Source: Myotis daubentonii (taxonomy: Eukaryota; Chordata; Mammalia; Chiroptera; Vespertilionidae). Taken from it: a stretch of 64,000 bases of DNA. Shown here piece by piece: positions 1 to 10,472 of the stretch; the first letter of the stretch is position 1; each line of letters begins with the position of its first letter. The notes beneath the pieces are model-generated. The model worked only from the letters and a program-made list of their open reading frames with translations, did no database searches and was not told the DNA's origin. The translations under genes and the position numbers were made by a program. The stretch is taken from positions 99,430,626 through 99,494,625 of the forward strand of contig NC_081840.1 of NCBI RefSeq assembly GCF_963259705.1, given 5' to 3'.

Positions 1-1162
1 ATTAGGCATTAAGAAAATGACTTAAGACCCACTAGCTTATCGATTAGAACTTAGTTCTTCCTCTGTTTCAATATCTTCCTTTAGTAGGGAAAAATGTGAT
101 GCTGATGTCTGGGCCAAGCTTCAGGCAGAGAGCGCTGGCCACATGCACAGTCCTTTCATCTAAAGACTGGAATATTAGTAGGATGAGGGCTTAACTTCCC
201 CATTTCAAGAAAATAATTTTGCAGCCAGGATGGCCAGAAACTTCAAATGGCAACTTTTCTGATTTGAGGTAATTTCCCAGGAATTTAAGAGGCAATCATT
301 TACTCTTGACTTTTAAAGAGAACCCGGGCTTGAATGGCACAGTTGTGTCTAAAATTGATCATTTAGTGACAATCCTCTGAAGTTACTTAGGAGGGAGGGA
401 AAGCAGCTGATATACCTAGACATCTGGACTGAACTATCTAGTTCACTTTCCAGGCTGTAAATTTTCTGGCCTAAAAAATGACTTTTTATGAAAACAGTGA
501 TTTAGCCAAAGTATTAAATTTTTTTGATTACGTTGATATAAAACATTACAGCTATAAAACTTACCAACATCTCATCTTCAAGGCAATGTGCTTTTAGGAA
601 AATAGAATTTTAAAAAAGATAAGTCCTGAAAATATGAATTTTAAATTGTAAAATGAGAATCTTATTAAATGCATTGCTCTATAATATTTTCAAATAAACA
701 AGAAAATTTGATAAATAGCAATATGGTTGAGATGGAAATAATTTTGTCATCTGGAAATTTTCACATTTGTGGGCCTACTTAAATAGAAAACATTTGAACA
801 AAAAGATACATAACACACACTCAAACACACGTTTTTACTGAAAAGTATATTTGAAGAACAGCCTAAAATCCTTTTAATTTCAGTCTCCAAATTTTGATCT
901 TTTTATTCATTCTGAAATAAAGCCTAAGACATTAACATTTAGTGCACAGAATTTAAAAATAAAACTGCATATGGTTAGAATATATGCATCAAGGGTATAT
1001 ATTTCATAAGAAAATAAAATTATGTACAAAATCACTCCCACTTATTAATGCTAATCCTAACTTGTTTGATTTTTATAATTAAGCACCACCATAAAGCAAG
1101 AACTTTGAGAGAAAGGTGATACAAAACTCTGTTTAACCTCTCTGGCCCCTGTCTTTCATGTT
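1..1162 (-). other. ZNF438: ZNF438 3' UTR and 3' flank
   Basis: This AT-rich stretch lies just downstream of the ZNF438 stop codon on the minus strand. No open frame or recognisable repeat is seen. It should hold the 3' UTR and then flank, but where the transcript ends cannot be read with certainty. A candidate poly(A) signal is listed separately. Confidence 0.6.
902..907 (-). promoter_or_regulatory. candidate ZNF438 polyadenylation signal
   Basis: The minus strand reads AATAAA about 255 nt after the stop codon. It is the nearest canonical hexamer downstream of the stop. Use of this site is inference, and a later site beyond the window edge is possible. Confidence 0.35.
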
Positions 1163-1772
1163 TCAGTTTTGCTGGGAAGTTCGGACACTCCCCGGTTGGT
1201 TAGAGAGTGCATGTAGAATCCTCCAGAGCATTGGAGGGTCCTCACAATTGTGCCCTTGTTCCCAGTGCAGGAGGAGTTCTTCTTTCCTTCTGAGCGTCTG
1301 TGCACAAAGGATGCAGTTAAAGCCGGAAGGGGACTGAAGGAGAACTGAGTGTGGGCTGGGACTCGCAGGGCCCTGCGGGACTTCTGGCTTGCTGGGTCTC
1401 AGCTGGGCCCCTTCATGTTTTGTGAGCATTTCCTTTTCATTCTGCTGATGCAGGTAGGGTTGCCGTGTCACTGTAGGAACTGCGTGCACCTCCTCGTCAG
1501 AGGGACGGTGCTGCGGCAGCTTTCTTCTTTCAGGATGCTGTTTCCAGGAAGGAGCAGCATGTTGAGCCAGTTCTTTGCCAGCTGCTTGGCTTCCTGGGGA
1601 GATCTCCTCTTGCAGCCTGCCCTGAATTTCCTCTCCATGAACACAAAGTAAATGAAACTTTATTTCAGCAAAGGACTGGGCAGTGATCTGACAGCGGCCA
1701 CATTTGATTTGTAATTTGACTTCGTCTGCCTGGTTTAGGAGAAGGTCTTCGTCGAGGCTTGATTTGTTTTCT
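1163..1772 (-). CDS. ZNF438: ZNF438, terminal coding exon (C2H2 zinc fingers 4 and 5)
   Basis: This exon encodes about 203 residues that match the C-terminus of human ZNF438 as I recall it. It starts after a good acceptor (pyrimidine tract then CAG) at 1773. The AG left at the 3' end of the upstream exon plus the first A of this exon makes an arginine codon, so the phase is correct. Recognisable stretches are NQADEVKLQIKCGRC and QSFAEIKFHL. Two C2H2-type fingers are visible: CGRC...H....H near the start, and CILC...H....H near the end, followed by NCEDPPMLWRIL. The frame ends at TGA (1163-1165), close to the length of the human C-terminus. The middle of the exon is less conserved and rich in polar residues. 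ZNF438 is a nuclear zinc-finger protein reported to act as a transcriptional repressor; the sequence itself shows only nucleic-acid-binding-type fingers. Confidence 0.93.
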
Positions 1773-3108
1773 CTGAAAAAGAGGGAAATAGTCAATATAA
1801 AATTGCATAGAAAAACAGAATTGGAACTTTTCCTCTTTTAAGTTCTTAGTCATCAAAGTTCTAAAACACTCCCACTGATGAGAAGCTCAAAGGGTGGGAA
1901 GACAGAGAGAGCATGGGAAGGCCTTCAGCAGAGACTGCAGAACCCCAACTGCTGCTCCTGCGTGGGGCCACACACTCCTTCCCAAGGGGAGCTAAATAGT
2001 CCTTGGTGACCACAGGAACGGGTGTCACCAATGTGAGAGTCAGGCGGTAGCAAGTGAGGCTCTCCAGGAGCATGCTGCGTCTGGTTGACAGTAACTGTCC
2101 CACACCACCCACCGCTGCCATCTTTCACCTTGAACACCCAATACGGTTTGGACATTTTACCTAAAAATCAAAATGGACTACAGGAAAACAATACAAGGGG
2201 CAGAAAATCTAGCGTGGGGAAATGTTTACTTTCCAAGGGGCCAATGAGGATTCAGTTCTCTGTCATAGTGGACAGTGGGCAAAATAAGAGCATTTCTCTG
2301 GTTTACTTATTGCTCTTAGAAAGCCCTGGCTGCCAGGCTTATGAACGACTTAGCTTGTTTGTTTATAATGCTAAGGAGCAGTACCTGAAGATGGGAATGA
2401 CACAGGAGAAAGTTAATCTGGCCTGAAGGGAAAAATAGGACAAAAGTAGAGGGTTAAAGGTCTGGACACTTTAGGGTCTGGTCACACTGAGGTGCCACCA
2501 CGGGTTATGTGATATTAAGAGGCAACTGATGCTTTTCAGATGTAAATTCTGTGAACACCATTTTGGAGAAATTATTTATAAATAATACCAGGAACTATAC
2601 ACAATATTTCATATTTCATATGTCAGATACAAAAATAATCTGTTATGTCCTGGCTGGTGTGGCTCAGTTGGTGGGAGCCTCACCCCATACATCAAAAGGT
2701 GGCCAGTTCAATTCCCAGTTGGGACATATACCCAGGTTGTGGGTTCGATCCCCAGTCAGGGTGATCCCCACTATGGGAGGCAACCAATTAATGTTTCTCA
2801 CATCAATGTTTCTCTGTCTCTCGTTCTCTGAAATAAATTTTTTTAAAAAGGAAATGTTAAAAAATGTCTGTCACCTGATTGTCTTCATCATACCTCAAAC
2901 AGGCATTTATGGCCTGGGTTACCATCATTATAAATCATGAGTGATCAGAAACCAACAAGAAATGAGATTATTCTTCATAGAACTAGCCTCATAAAATCTT
3001 AATCTGAGAGATGTTTTTATGAACTTATCTTTCTGAATATGAAATCTTAGCCTGCTCCCCAAATCCAAACAGACTTTCTTGCCAGATTTTCATTCCATTA
3101 GCACTCAC
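1773..3108 (-). other. ZNF438: ZNF438 intron between the last two coding exons
   Basis: Donor AG|GTGAGT lies at 3109/3108 and acceptor TTTTTCAG at 1773. Apart from one plus-oriented SINE at 2648-2853 I see no repeats. The open frames on either strand here are short and match nothing recognised. Confidence 0.85.
2648..2853 (+). repeat. tRNA-derived SINE (older Ves/MEG-like)
   Basis: It has an A-box-like 'GGCTCAGTTGGT', a B-box-like 'GGGTTCGATCCCC', and a tail of ATCAATGTTTCTC repeats ending in AAATAAA then A-rich sequence. It diverges from the younger Ves copies elsewhere in the window. Confidence 0.8.
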
Positions 3109-4886
3109 CTCTGCACATTCGCATCCCTGTCCCTGTTCTTTGGCAGGTCCCCTGGCTGCAGTTCGCTGGGGGAGGGCTCAGTGCTGATGACAACCCTATG
3201 CACTTCTTTCAGATGGCCGAGATAGATTCTGACATGACCAAACACTTTTGCACAAAATTCACAGCACACAAGTTTCTTCAGCCAGTTCTCGCCGGGATGA
3301 AGTTTCATGTGTGCGCTCAGGCTGCCGGGACGCACGTATGCCTTGCGACAAATTCGACAACTGTAAGGCCGTCTGTTAGTGTGGGTATTCATGTGGTCTC
3401 GAAGGTGCTGCTTGAACTGGAAGTGGTGGTTACAGACAGGACATCTGTGCCAAGGCTTCTTAATGCCAGAGAATCCATTTCTGAATGCAGAGCTGGGCTT
3501 AGGGGAAGGGCTGTCATCCTGCTTACAGCCGAGATATTTAGGAGTGAGCGAATTATTTAACAAACTGTCCTGTCCTAGGCTGCTGGGCCTTTGGGAAGGT
3601 AATATAGCCCCAGGAGAACCCAAGGGAGCCACAGCGGGCATGACAATGACAGGTTTAGGCATAATGCTACGATATTTTTTCAAAGCCCCAGGTTTTTGGT
3701 CTCTGGATGGTTGGGAATCATTTTTTATTATTTTACATTTCCTCCTTTTCCCCTGAAATGACAAGATTTCATCGGGTACCTTTAGTTTTCTTCCTTTTCT
3801 CTTTGTTGCCCCACCATTCGGTTTTGTTTTGTGGTTGAGATCCAGTTTGGTAGCTGGACAAAAGGCACTTTTGCAGAGACTCTGCTTTGACACCTGTGGA
3901 CCAGGTCCCTTACTGGCCATCTCGGTGGCTGCATCAAAGCCTTCGGTGATGGTGGATGTCTTATCCCAGTGCACCCTGAGCCCAGGTAAAGAAAAGTCTA
4001 CAATGTTAACATCTGACTCACTTTTATAAACCTCTGTTGTTTTCATACTTACGGGGGGTAAGATTGGCAGTTTACCTTTGGGGACTGAGGGCACCCACTG
4101 GAGTGAACCACCCCAAATGGCTGTCGATAACCTGACTGTGCCTTCTGCAAGGTCAACTTGTTCTTTATGTTTTTCACTGGCAACAGCAGCAGGTTTACTG
4201 GATGGTTCTTTGCTTGCAAAGATTTCTTTCCCTGAAATCTTCATGAAGCCCTGCCTGGCAGAGGGCTCCTCTGGTGCGGATGATGTTGGGGTGTCAGGAA
4301 GGTTCGGGTCTCCACAGTCACTGGTCACTGGAGGTCGAGAGTCTCCGGGGCCACCTCCGCTGGTCAGAGCAGCCGGGCTGACGCTGGCTGGGGCCTGGTC
4401 TGGTGGCAGCACTGGCTCGGACGGACTGGGCTGGGGCAGCGGCTCAGAACAGCCAGGTGGGGAAGGAGACATTTGGGTTTGGGCAGGAGGTTTGCTACAG
4501 CCACGTTCAGAGAAGCTCGAAATGGGGTTCTTTGTTGATCCTTTGTTATTTCTTGGGGGTTGGTATCGAGGAATAGGCAGTTTAAGGTTTTCAGGCAGGG
4601 GCAGTCTGGGTTTCTGAACTGGCTGAATTGAGGCAACCTGAGGCAACGCCACGAGAGAAAATGTCCCCTTCTGGCCAGCAACCTGCATCAGAGCATAATT
4701 TTGGGCAGGCACCCCCAGTGGTGTAGAGCTGATGGGGGGGCCTGGATTCACCTGATTAGAGAGTGATGGCGAAGGGCCCGACAGCACTCTGGAAGTTAGG
4801 ACTTTGGACACAATTTTCGGTGCAATGGTCCTAAATTGACTCTTGGTCTGCAAACCTTTTCCACTCTGTATTGTTCCAGAAGGCAT
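3109..4886 (-). CDS. ZNF438: ZNF438, large central coding exon (C2H2 zinc fingers 1 to 3)
   Basis: 592 complete codons plus a split arginine codon match human ZNF438 throughout: the start MPSGTIQSGKGLQTKSQFRT, then NYALMQVAGQ, LPENLKLPIPRYQPPRN, DLNHKTK and SLTPKYLGCKQD. Three C2H2 fingers sit near the C-terminal end: Cys482/485-His498/502, Cys510/513-His526/530 and Cys542/545-His558/563. The long N-terminal part is proline/serine-rich and looks disordered. The exon ends at AG|GTGAGT and joins the 1163-1772 exon in phase, giving about 795 residues against roughly 828 in human. The human protein has about 16 extra N-terminal residues from an upstream exon, and isoleucine at the position where this copy has Met. 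The true start may therefore lie upstream. However, the minus strand reads TGA in frame three codons before this ATG; if that TGA is exonic, the ATG at 4886 is the start. Confidence 0.93.
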
Positions 4887-4898
4887 GGCTGATCACCT
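4887..4898 (-). promoter_or_regulatory. ZNF438 splice acceptor and exon start
   Basis: The minus strand reads ...ATTGCAG|GTGATCAG|CC then ATG. Two AG dinucleotides could serve as acceptor (exon starting at 4896 or at 4888). The first keeps an in-frame TGA in the exon. The second removes it and would let an upstream coding exon be joined. Transcript data would be needed to choose. Confidence 0.55.
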
Positions 4899-6671
4899 GC
4901 AATGACATTACAAAGTAAAAAGTCACCTTGGTATAACTGTCCTGTTGTTGAGAGTGCAAGTAAGCATCTTATCAATTCCTCTGCCTTAAGGCTTTCCTAG
5001 ACCACCCCTGCTCTTCTGAGCAAGCCCCCGCATTCTTCAGCATCCGGCCTAAAGGTCAACTCCTGCCCACCTTTCCCAATGATCACCTATTATTCTCCTC
5101 TCTGGGTCCACAGCCCCTATTACAACATTTGCCACTTTTCATAATAATCTATCTGTTTATGTGTCTCTATTACTAAACAGAGCTTCTTGAGAGCTGGGGC
5201 TCTGTCCTGCTCATCTTTACTCCACTGAGTCCATCCTGTCCATTAACCTAATTCTGATTCGTCTTTACAGGCCAGTGCAAACCCAGCTCCTGTCCTGATC
5301 TGAGCTGCAGTCCTGCTACTGGTCTTCCCTCTGGTCTGTTCTGCTGTGTATTGTACTTATTTTATATACATGTCTGGTTGTCCCTATAAAAGTTAAGCTT
5401 TGCGAGGGTAAAGCTGATATTTAATTCATCTTGATATTTTCCTCCGTATCTTCAGTATGAAACAAATGTTTCCTGTAGCACTCATTTTTTCACTCAATTT
5501 CAGGACACACCATTTGACCCCTTGGTAGTGTGGTTGTGTTGCACAGCGAATGCGTTCAGACTGAATGCCAGCTTTGTTGCTGTTTCCCCGTGTGACTCGT
5601 GAATTCCTTCTCACACCTTCCAAACAGTTTACGTGCGCTTTTGCAATTAAATCGCCAGTATTAAAAAACTTGATGCGACACCTTAAAAAATGTTGAGGGA
5701 AAAGAAAACGATACAAAGTGATAGGTAAAGAGATAGGACAACATAAAAAACACACAAAAGCACCTCCTAGGGCCCTGACAGATTAGCATCCACACTCCCT
5801 GGCTTTATTTTGATTAGAGACCAATTTTACAGCTACTCTAAGAAAACAATTCCGGAAACATTTTGATGCACTGCTTCTAAGTATTATATTACCTATTTTA
5901 TTCCTGAAGCCTCGAGGTAGTAAGGCCTGGCTGCAGAGAAGTTTCCCATTTCTAAGTACCTCACTTTAGGCACATTTCACTCCAACTCACTGGGTACCTA
6001 CATTATTCTAGTGGTTGGCTATTAAAGGCCCATAATCCCCTTTCTAAAACCTCTGGAGCATAACATGTTTTGAAGTTTATACTTTCAAATTTAAAAAAAT
6101 AGTAGAATGCATAAACACATTGTACCATAATAGGAATAAGAAATGTATTCTGACCAACTTATTTTAGAAAGTAATCAGTGTTTGGGGAAGACAGAGTATG
6201 TTAAAGACATGTTTCAGATGGCAGCTCGCATTAGAATAAGAAGGAAAATCACTAGTGCTATGGTCTGGAAAACCGACACAGGATAATTATATAATCTGTT
6301 GTTTTCCTATTTAGCTTTGCTACCACAAAGTTCATGGGTAAAGTGCTTGGTCAACCACCTGGCAATAGTCACCTAAATGGAGGTGCTACATTTGCTCCTT
6401 CTTCCTCTGTAAGTTATTTATTTTGTAAATTTATTTTCATAGCCTTTAAAGTTAAATGTCTTTCATTTTAAGCTTATCTCATCTTTTTGGAAGAAGTACT
6501 GAAGTTGTAAATAAATATATTAAATTTGAATTGTGAGGCTTTGCAGAAAGCTTAAAATTATTGATAGCTTTTGGTTAAATAACTGCATTAACAATGATAA
6601 TGGTCTACAGAACAGATCCAGGGTGAGGAAGGAAGAGAAAACATTGGGTCACATATCTAGTTTATACTCTT
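4899..6671. other. unique intronic sequence
   Basis: Presumed ZNF438 intron upstream of the large exon. No gene, and no repeat that I can name, is visible. Open frames are short and not recognised. Confidence 0.5.
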
Positions 6672-6880
6672 TTTTAAAAAAAAATCCTCACCCCAGGAAA
6701 TGTTTCTTCATTGATTCAAGAAAGGGAGAGAGAGAAATATCAGTCCGTTGCCTCACCCATGCACGATGACCAGATATCGAACCTACAATCTGGTAATGTG
6801 TCCTGACCAGGAATCACACCCGCAACCCTTCAGTGCACAGGACGATAGTCTAACCACCACGCACACACCGGCTGGGGCTC
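6672..6880 (-). repeat. tRNA-derived SINE, older
   Basis: Reverse orientation: the T-rich tail is on the left and the promoter part on the right. Target duplications are TAGTTTATACTCTT (6658-6671) and TAGTTCATACTCTT (6881-6894), which differ by one base. Confidence 0.85.
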
Positions 6881-6986
6881 TAGTTCATACTCTTAATTGA
6901 TTGAGCACAAAATATTTACAGCAAGAAGAGCTGGAAGAAAGGCTACTTTGTCCTCAGTCATAAATCCTCTTGAAATAATATGTGAC

Positions 6987-7222
6987 GCCCTAACCGGTTT
7001 GGCTCAGTGGATAGAGCGTCAGCCTGCGGAATGAAGGGTTCCAGGTTCGATTCTGGTCAAGGGCATGTACCTTCGTTGCGGGCACATCCCCAGTAGGGAG
7101 TGTGCAGGAGGCAGCTGATGGATGTTTCTCTCTCATCGATGTTTCTAACTCTCTACCCCTCTCCCTTCCTCTCTGTAAAAAAAAAAAAAAATCAATAAAA
7201 TATATTTTTTTAAAAAAGAAAA
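6987..7222 (+). repeat. Ves SINE, young copy
   Basis: Complete element: CCTAACCGGTTTGGCTCAG head with A box, GGTTCGATTC B box, GCAGGAGGCAGCTGATG middle, and an A-rich AATAAAATAT tail. It is flanked by a perfect 15-bp duplication GAAATAATATGTGAC (6972-6986 and 7223-7237), so the copy is recent. Confidence 0.95.
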
Positions 7223-7237
7223 GAAATAATATGTGAC

Positions 7238-8014
7238 AATAACACATCAAAGCATAAGCGATATCACCTCACTTGACTGCTCAAGTTACCTGTCATTTAA
7301 AGAAGTGGATACTGGGGTAGACAAGTTTACCAGCTGGCTTCATGATCAATGACCATAAGCTGATCACAAGAAATCTGTGGGGTAAAAAGATAAGGGTCTA
7401 TTGGGTAAATTTAACTTACTCAAGTTTACCTGGAACTGTAGGAAGCACATACAAGGGTGAGGGTCTCCATGAGTGTGCTGAGTCTCATTTCCCAGAATCA
7501 TTAGGATGAAGTGATAGGGAGTGAAACTGATGCATTAGAAAACATGCAAGGCAAGAGAAGGAGGACAAAGCCACAAAAACAGAAGAAAAACAAAAGGAAA
7601 ACCCCTTAGGAGTTAGTTAAATGTCTAGCAAAGGGTACTAACAGAATGATCATCCAACCATACAGTGTAATACCATGCAGCAGGAAAAAGAAAATGAGTT
7701 AGACTGATATGGACTATACTCTAAGATGTGAGATTTATAGAACGCTATAGTTTGAATTTAAAAATATAGTGAGATACACACAAATATATTTCTGTATGTG
7801 CACAGGATATTTCTGAAAAGAAACAAAATAAACTAATATTATGGTGGCCTTTGAGGTTGGGGCTGTGGGGAGCTAGGAGGTCAGGATGAGGCAGGTGCTT
7901 ATTTTCCTTGAATGCTCTCTATGCCTGGCATACAGAAGGTGCTTAAATATTTGTTGAATGAATGAAAGGAAAATGAAAGTTTCCCTATTTGAATCTGTTT
8001 TTCAAAAGGGTATC
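7238..8014. other. unique intronic sequence
   Basis: No gene or nameable repeat is seen. Confidence 0.5.
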
Positions 8015-8022
8015 TTTTAGGA

Positions 8023-8530
8023 CAGTACTTTTCAACTAGTGTGCCACAAGAATTTTTCAAACATGCAACAATACCTGCCTATTTAGTCTGGGGCATTAAC
8101 CTCTTTTCCCCTAGATTGTCAAATAAAAAAAAAATGACAACAGACAACACAAAATAGCCATCTAGTGTGAATGAATAAAAATTATACCTACTTCACCAAA
8201 ACCGGTTTGGCTCGGTGGATAGAGCGTCGGCCTGCGGACTGCAGAGTCCCAGGTTCGATTCTGGTCAAGGGCATATACCTTGGTTGCGGGCACATCCCCA
8301 GTAGGGAGTGTGCAGGAGGCAGCTGGTCAATGTTTCTCTCTCATCAATGTTTCTAACTCTCTATCCATCTCCCTTCCTCTCTGTAAAAAATCAATAAAAA
8401 TATAAAATAAAATAAAAATTATACCTATTTTTTTGTCAGATTGGCAAAAAAGTATATTTTTTGGTGTGCCGCAGAATTTTAGTATTTCGTTTGTGTGTGC
8501 CATGAGGTGAAAAAGGTTGAAAAATCACTG
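8023..8530. mobile_element. non-autonomous hAT element split by a SINE
   Basis: Terminal inverted repeats begin CAGTACTTTTCAACTAGTGT on the left; the right end reads GGTTGAAAAATCACTG. The 8-bp target duplications are TTTTAGGA (8015-8022) and TTGTAGGA (8531-8538). A young SINE sits inside, so the hAT element is older than that SINE. No transposase frame is present. Confidence 0.85.
8191..8410 (+). repeat. Ves SINE nested in a hAT element
   Basis: Full-length copy with a perfect 17-bp duplication AATAAAAATTATACCTA (8174-8190 and 8411-8427). Confidence 0.95.
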
Positions 8531-8538
8531 TTGTAGGA

Positions 8539-9334
8539 TATTCATATGGGTAAGTGTGTGTATGAATAAATGACTGTCTAGATTACATACAAGAGTAGCT
8601 CATGTTTTTTTTTTCCTTGTCTGCTTAATCATAAGAATTGCTAGTGATAAGAAAACTGATCTAACATCTGACAGTGCATAATTACCGCCAAAAGGTAAGC
8701 ACTTCCAAGGACAATTAGAGCTGTTCCTCCAAACATTTGGTTCTTTAGGATAAAACAAAGCAATTTTCAATAAAAGTCAGTTACACTACAATACTACAGA
8801 CTGTTTTTTTTTTATTTTTAAAGTAGTTTGAACAGGAGTTTTTAGAGAAGTTGAAAGTAGCTGTAACTTTTTAAAACTCTAAAATTCCAAGATTCCATGA
8901 CTGTAGGCAGTCTTTCTTTGCAATGTAGCTACAAGAGTGGTTTATTCCATTACCCACTTTCAAGACCTTTCACAGATGGTGACCAAAATACCCTCACCTG
9001 TTACCTACTAATTACAGATCTCATTGAGCTGTGCTCTAAATAACGAGAGGTAGAAATTCCCACTGACATTCATAATTTCTGGAAATCCTGCAAAATTACC
9101 CATAACACAGTTTAAGAGACTCACAGGACTCTCAGGCTCTAAACATGAACTTTTATTAACTGAAAACATAAAAGGCTCACTCAGTAAAATTAATTTTGCA
9201 CAATTTTACAACATGAATCCTTAATATTAGGATTCTAAATGTAAGCTGTTTTAGAATATGTTAAGCATATTAAAAATAACTATTTTGAAAAGTGACATTT
9301 ACAGAAACTAACCTAACTGTGGATTTAAAAGTCA
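8539..9334. other. unique intronic sequence
   Basis: No gene or nameable repeat is seen. Confidence 0.45.
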
Positions 9335-9715
9335 ATAGATATTGAGTCCTTATTATGGTCTAGAACAGGGGTGGGCAAACTTTTTGACTCGAGGGCCACA
9401 GTGGGTTCTTAAACTGGACCGGAGGGCCGGAACAAAAGCATGGATGGAGTGTTTGTGTGAACTAATATAAATTCAAAGTAAACATCATTACATAAAAGGG
9501 TACGGTCTTTTTTTTTTTTTTTAGTTTTATTCATTTCAAACGGGCCGGATCCGGCCCGCAGGCTGTAGTTTGCCCACGGCTGGTCTAGAATCTGTGCTAG
9601 GTCTTTTAATTGATCCCTCAAGTAAACCTTGCAAATAAATATTATTGTTCCCCTTATATAAAGAAAAATAAGTCTTGGAAGTTAAATAATGTGCCAAAGT
9701 TCACACAACCAGATC
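9335..9715 (+). repeat. MIR SINE interrupted by a hAT element
   Basis: A typical MIR pattern ('gag tcc ttatTATGGTCTAG ... GTGCTAGG ... ATTATTGTTCCC ... AAAGTTCACACAACCAG') reads continuously once the hAT insertion at 9366-9582 is removed. Confidence 0.65.
9366..9582. mobile_element. non-autonomous hAT MITE
   Basis: The ends are CAGGGGTGGGCAAAC and GTTTGCCCACGGCTG, with a near-palindromic GGGCCGGATCCGGCCCG inside. It is flanked by a perfect 8-bp duplication GTCTAGAA (9358-9365 and 9583-9590). A second copy of the same family, in reverse orientation, lies at 36875-37090. Confidence 0.92.
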
Positions 9716-10252
9716 GGTCCCATTCCAATTTGAAGCAATAACCTTCCTCCCCTTCATTCTCCCCTTAAAAGGAGAAAAATTACATAGAAGTTGCCTTAAT
9801 TAAATCCAAAATATAACATTATCTCTGAACATTTAGGAAAAAATATTTTTTGATATAAAAATGGCTTGTCAGATACCAAAACTTCAATCACTTTTAAATG
9901 ATTCTCAAAATCCACTTATTAGAGAGAACTTATGAAACGTTAATCATTTCTTAAGGTAAAAGCAGATTTTTAAAGTTGAATTTGCCACTTATTGTCCATA
10001 GGAGTCTGACAAACCCAGTATGGCTGTCAGATATTTGTTTGGGAAAATGCACTGTGTGTCCTCCTCTCCCTCCATTGCTTCCAAAGAACTGGCCTAATGG
10101 AGACGGGCTGCACGTTAGAGGCAGCAGAGGGAAGAGTGAGGGCTCAACAGTACTAAGCGCCAACCTCTGAACCAGCTTAATCCAACTGCCACAACGCAGC
10201 TGGCACAGATAATATTAAAAGACCAGTTCCTGGGGCAGGCAGCGCTCTAGAA

Positions 10253-10464
10253 CTGTGGTTCTCAACCTTCTGGCCCTTTAAATACAGTTCCTCATGTTGT
10301 GACCCAACCATAAAATTATTTTCGTCGCTACTTCATAACTGTAATGTTGCTACTGTTATGAATCGTAATGTAAATATCTGATATGCAGGATGGTCTTAGG
10401 CGACCCCTGTGAAAGGGTCGTTTGACCGCCAAAGGGGTCGCGACCCACAGGTTGAGAACCACTG
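10253..10464 (-). mobile_element. SPIN-like (SPACE INVADERS) non-autonomous hAT element
   Basis: The right end in reverse reads CAGTGGTTCTCAACCTGTGG then GTCGCGACCCC. The left end reads CTGTGGTTCTCAACC. Inside are the TATCTGATATGCAGGAT and TCATAACTGTAATGTTGCTA segments typical of SPIN. The 8-bp duplication is CTCTAGAA (10245-10252 and 10465-10472). SPIN is a hAT family known to occur patchily across tetrapods through horizontal transfer, including in Myotis. This copy has no transposase. Confidence 0.88.
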
Positions 10465-10472
10465 CTCTAGAA

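Noticed and set aside
3198..4617. Plus-strand open frames opposite the ZNF438 exon (up to 179 residues)
   Set aside because: They lie antisense to a clearly conserved coding exon and resemble no known protein.
6987..7060. tRNA-like promoter boxes (A and B box), repeated at many SINEs
   Set aside because: They belong to SINE heads with typical tails and target duplications; no true tRNA gene was found.
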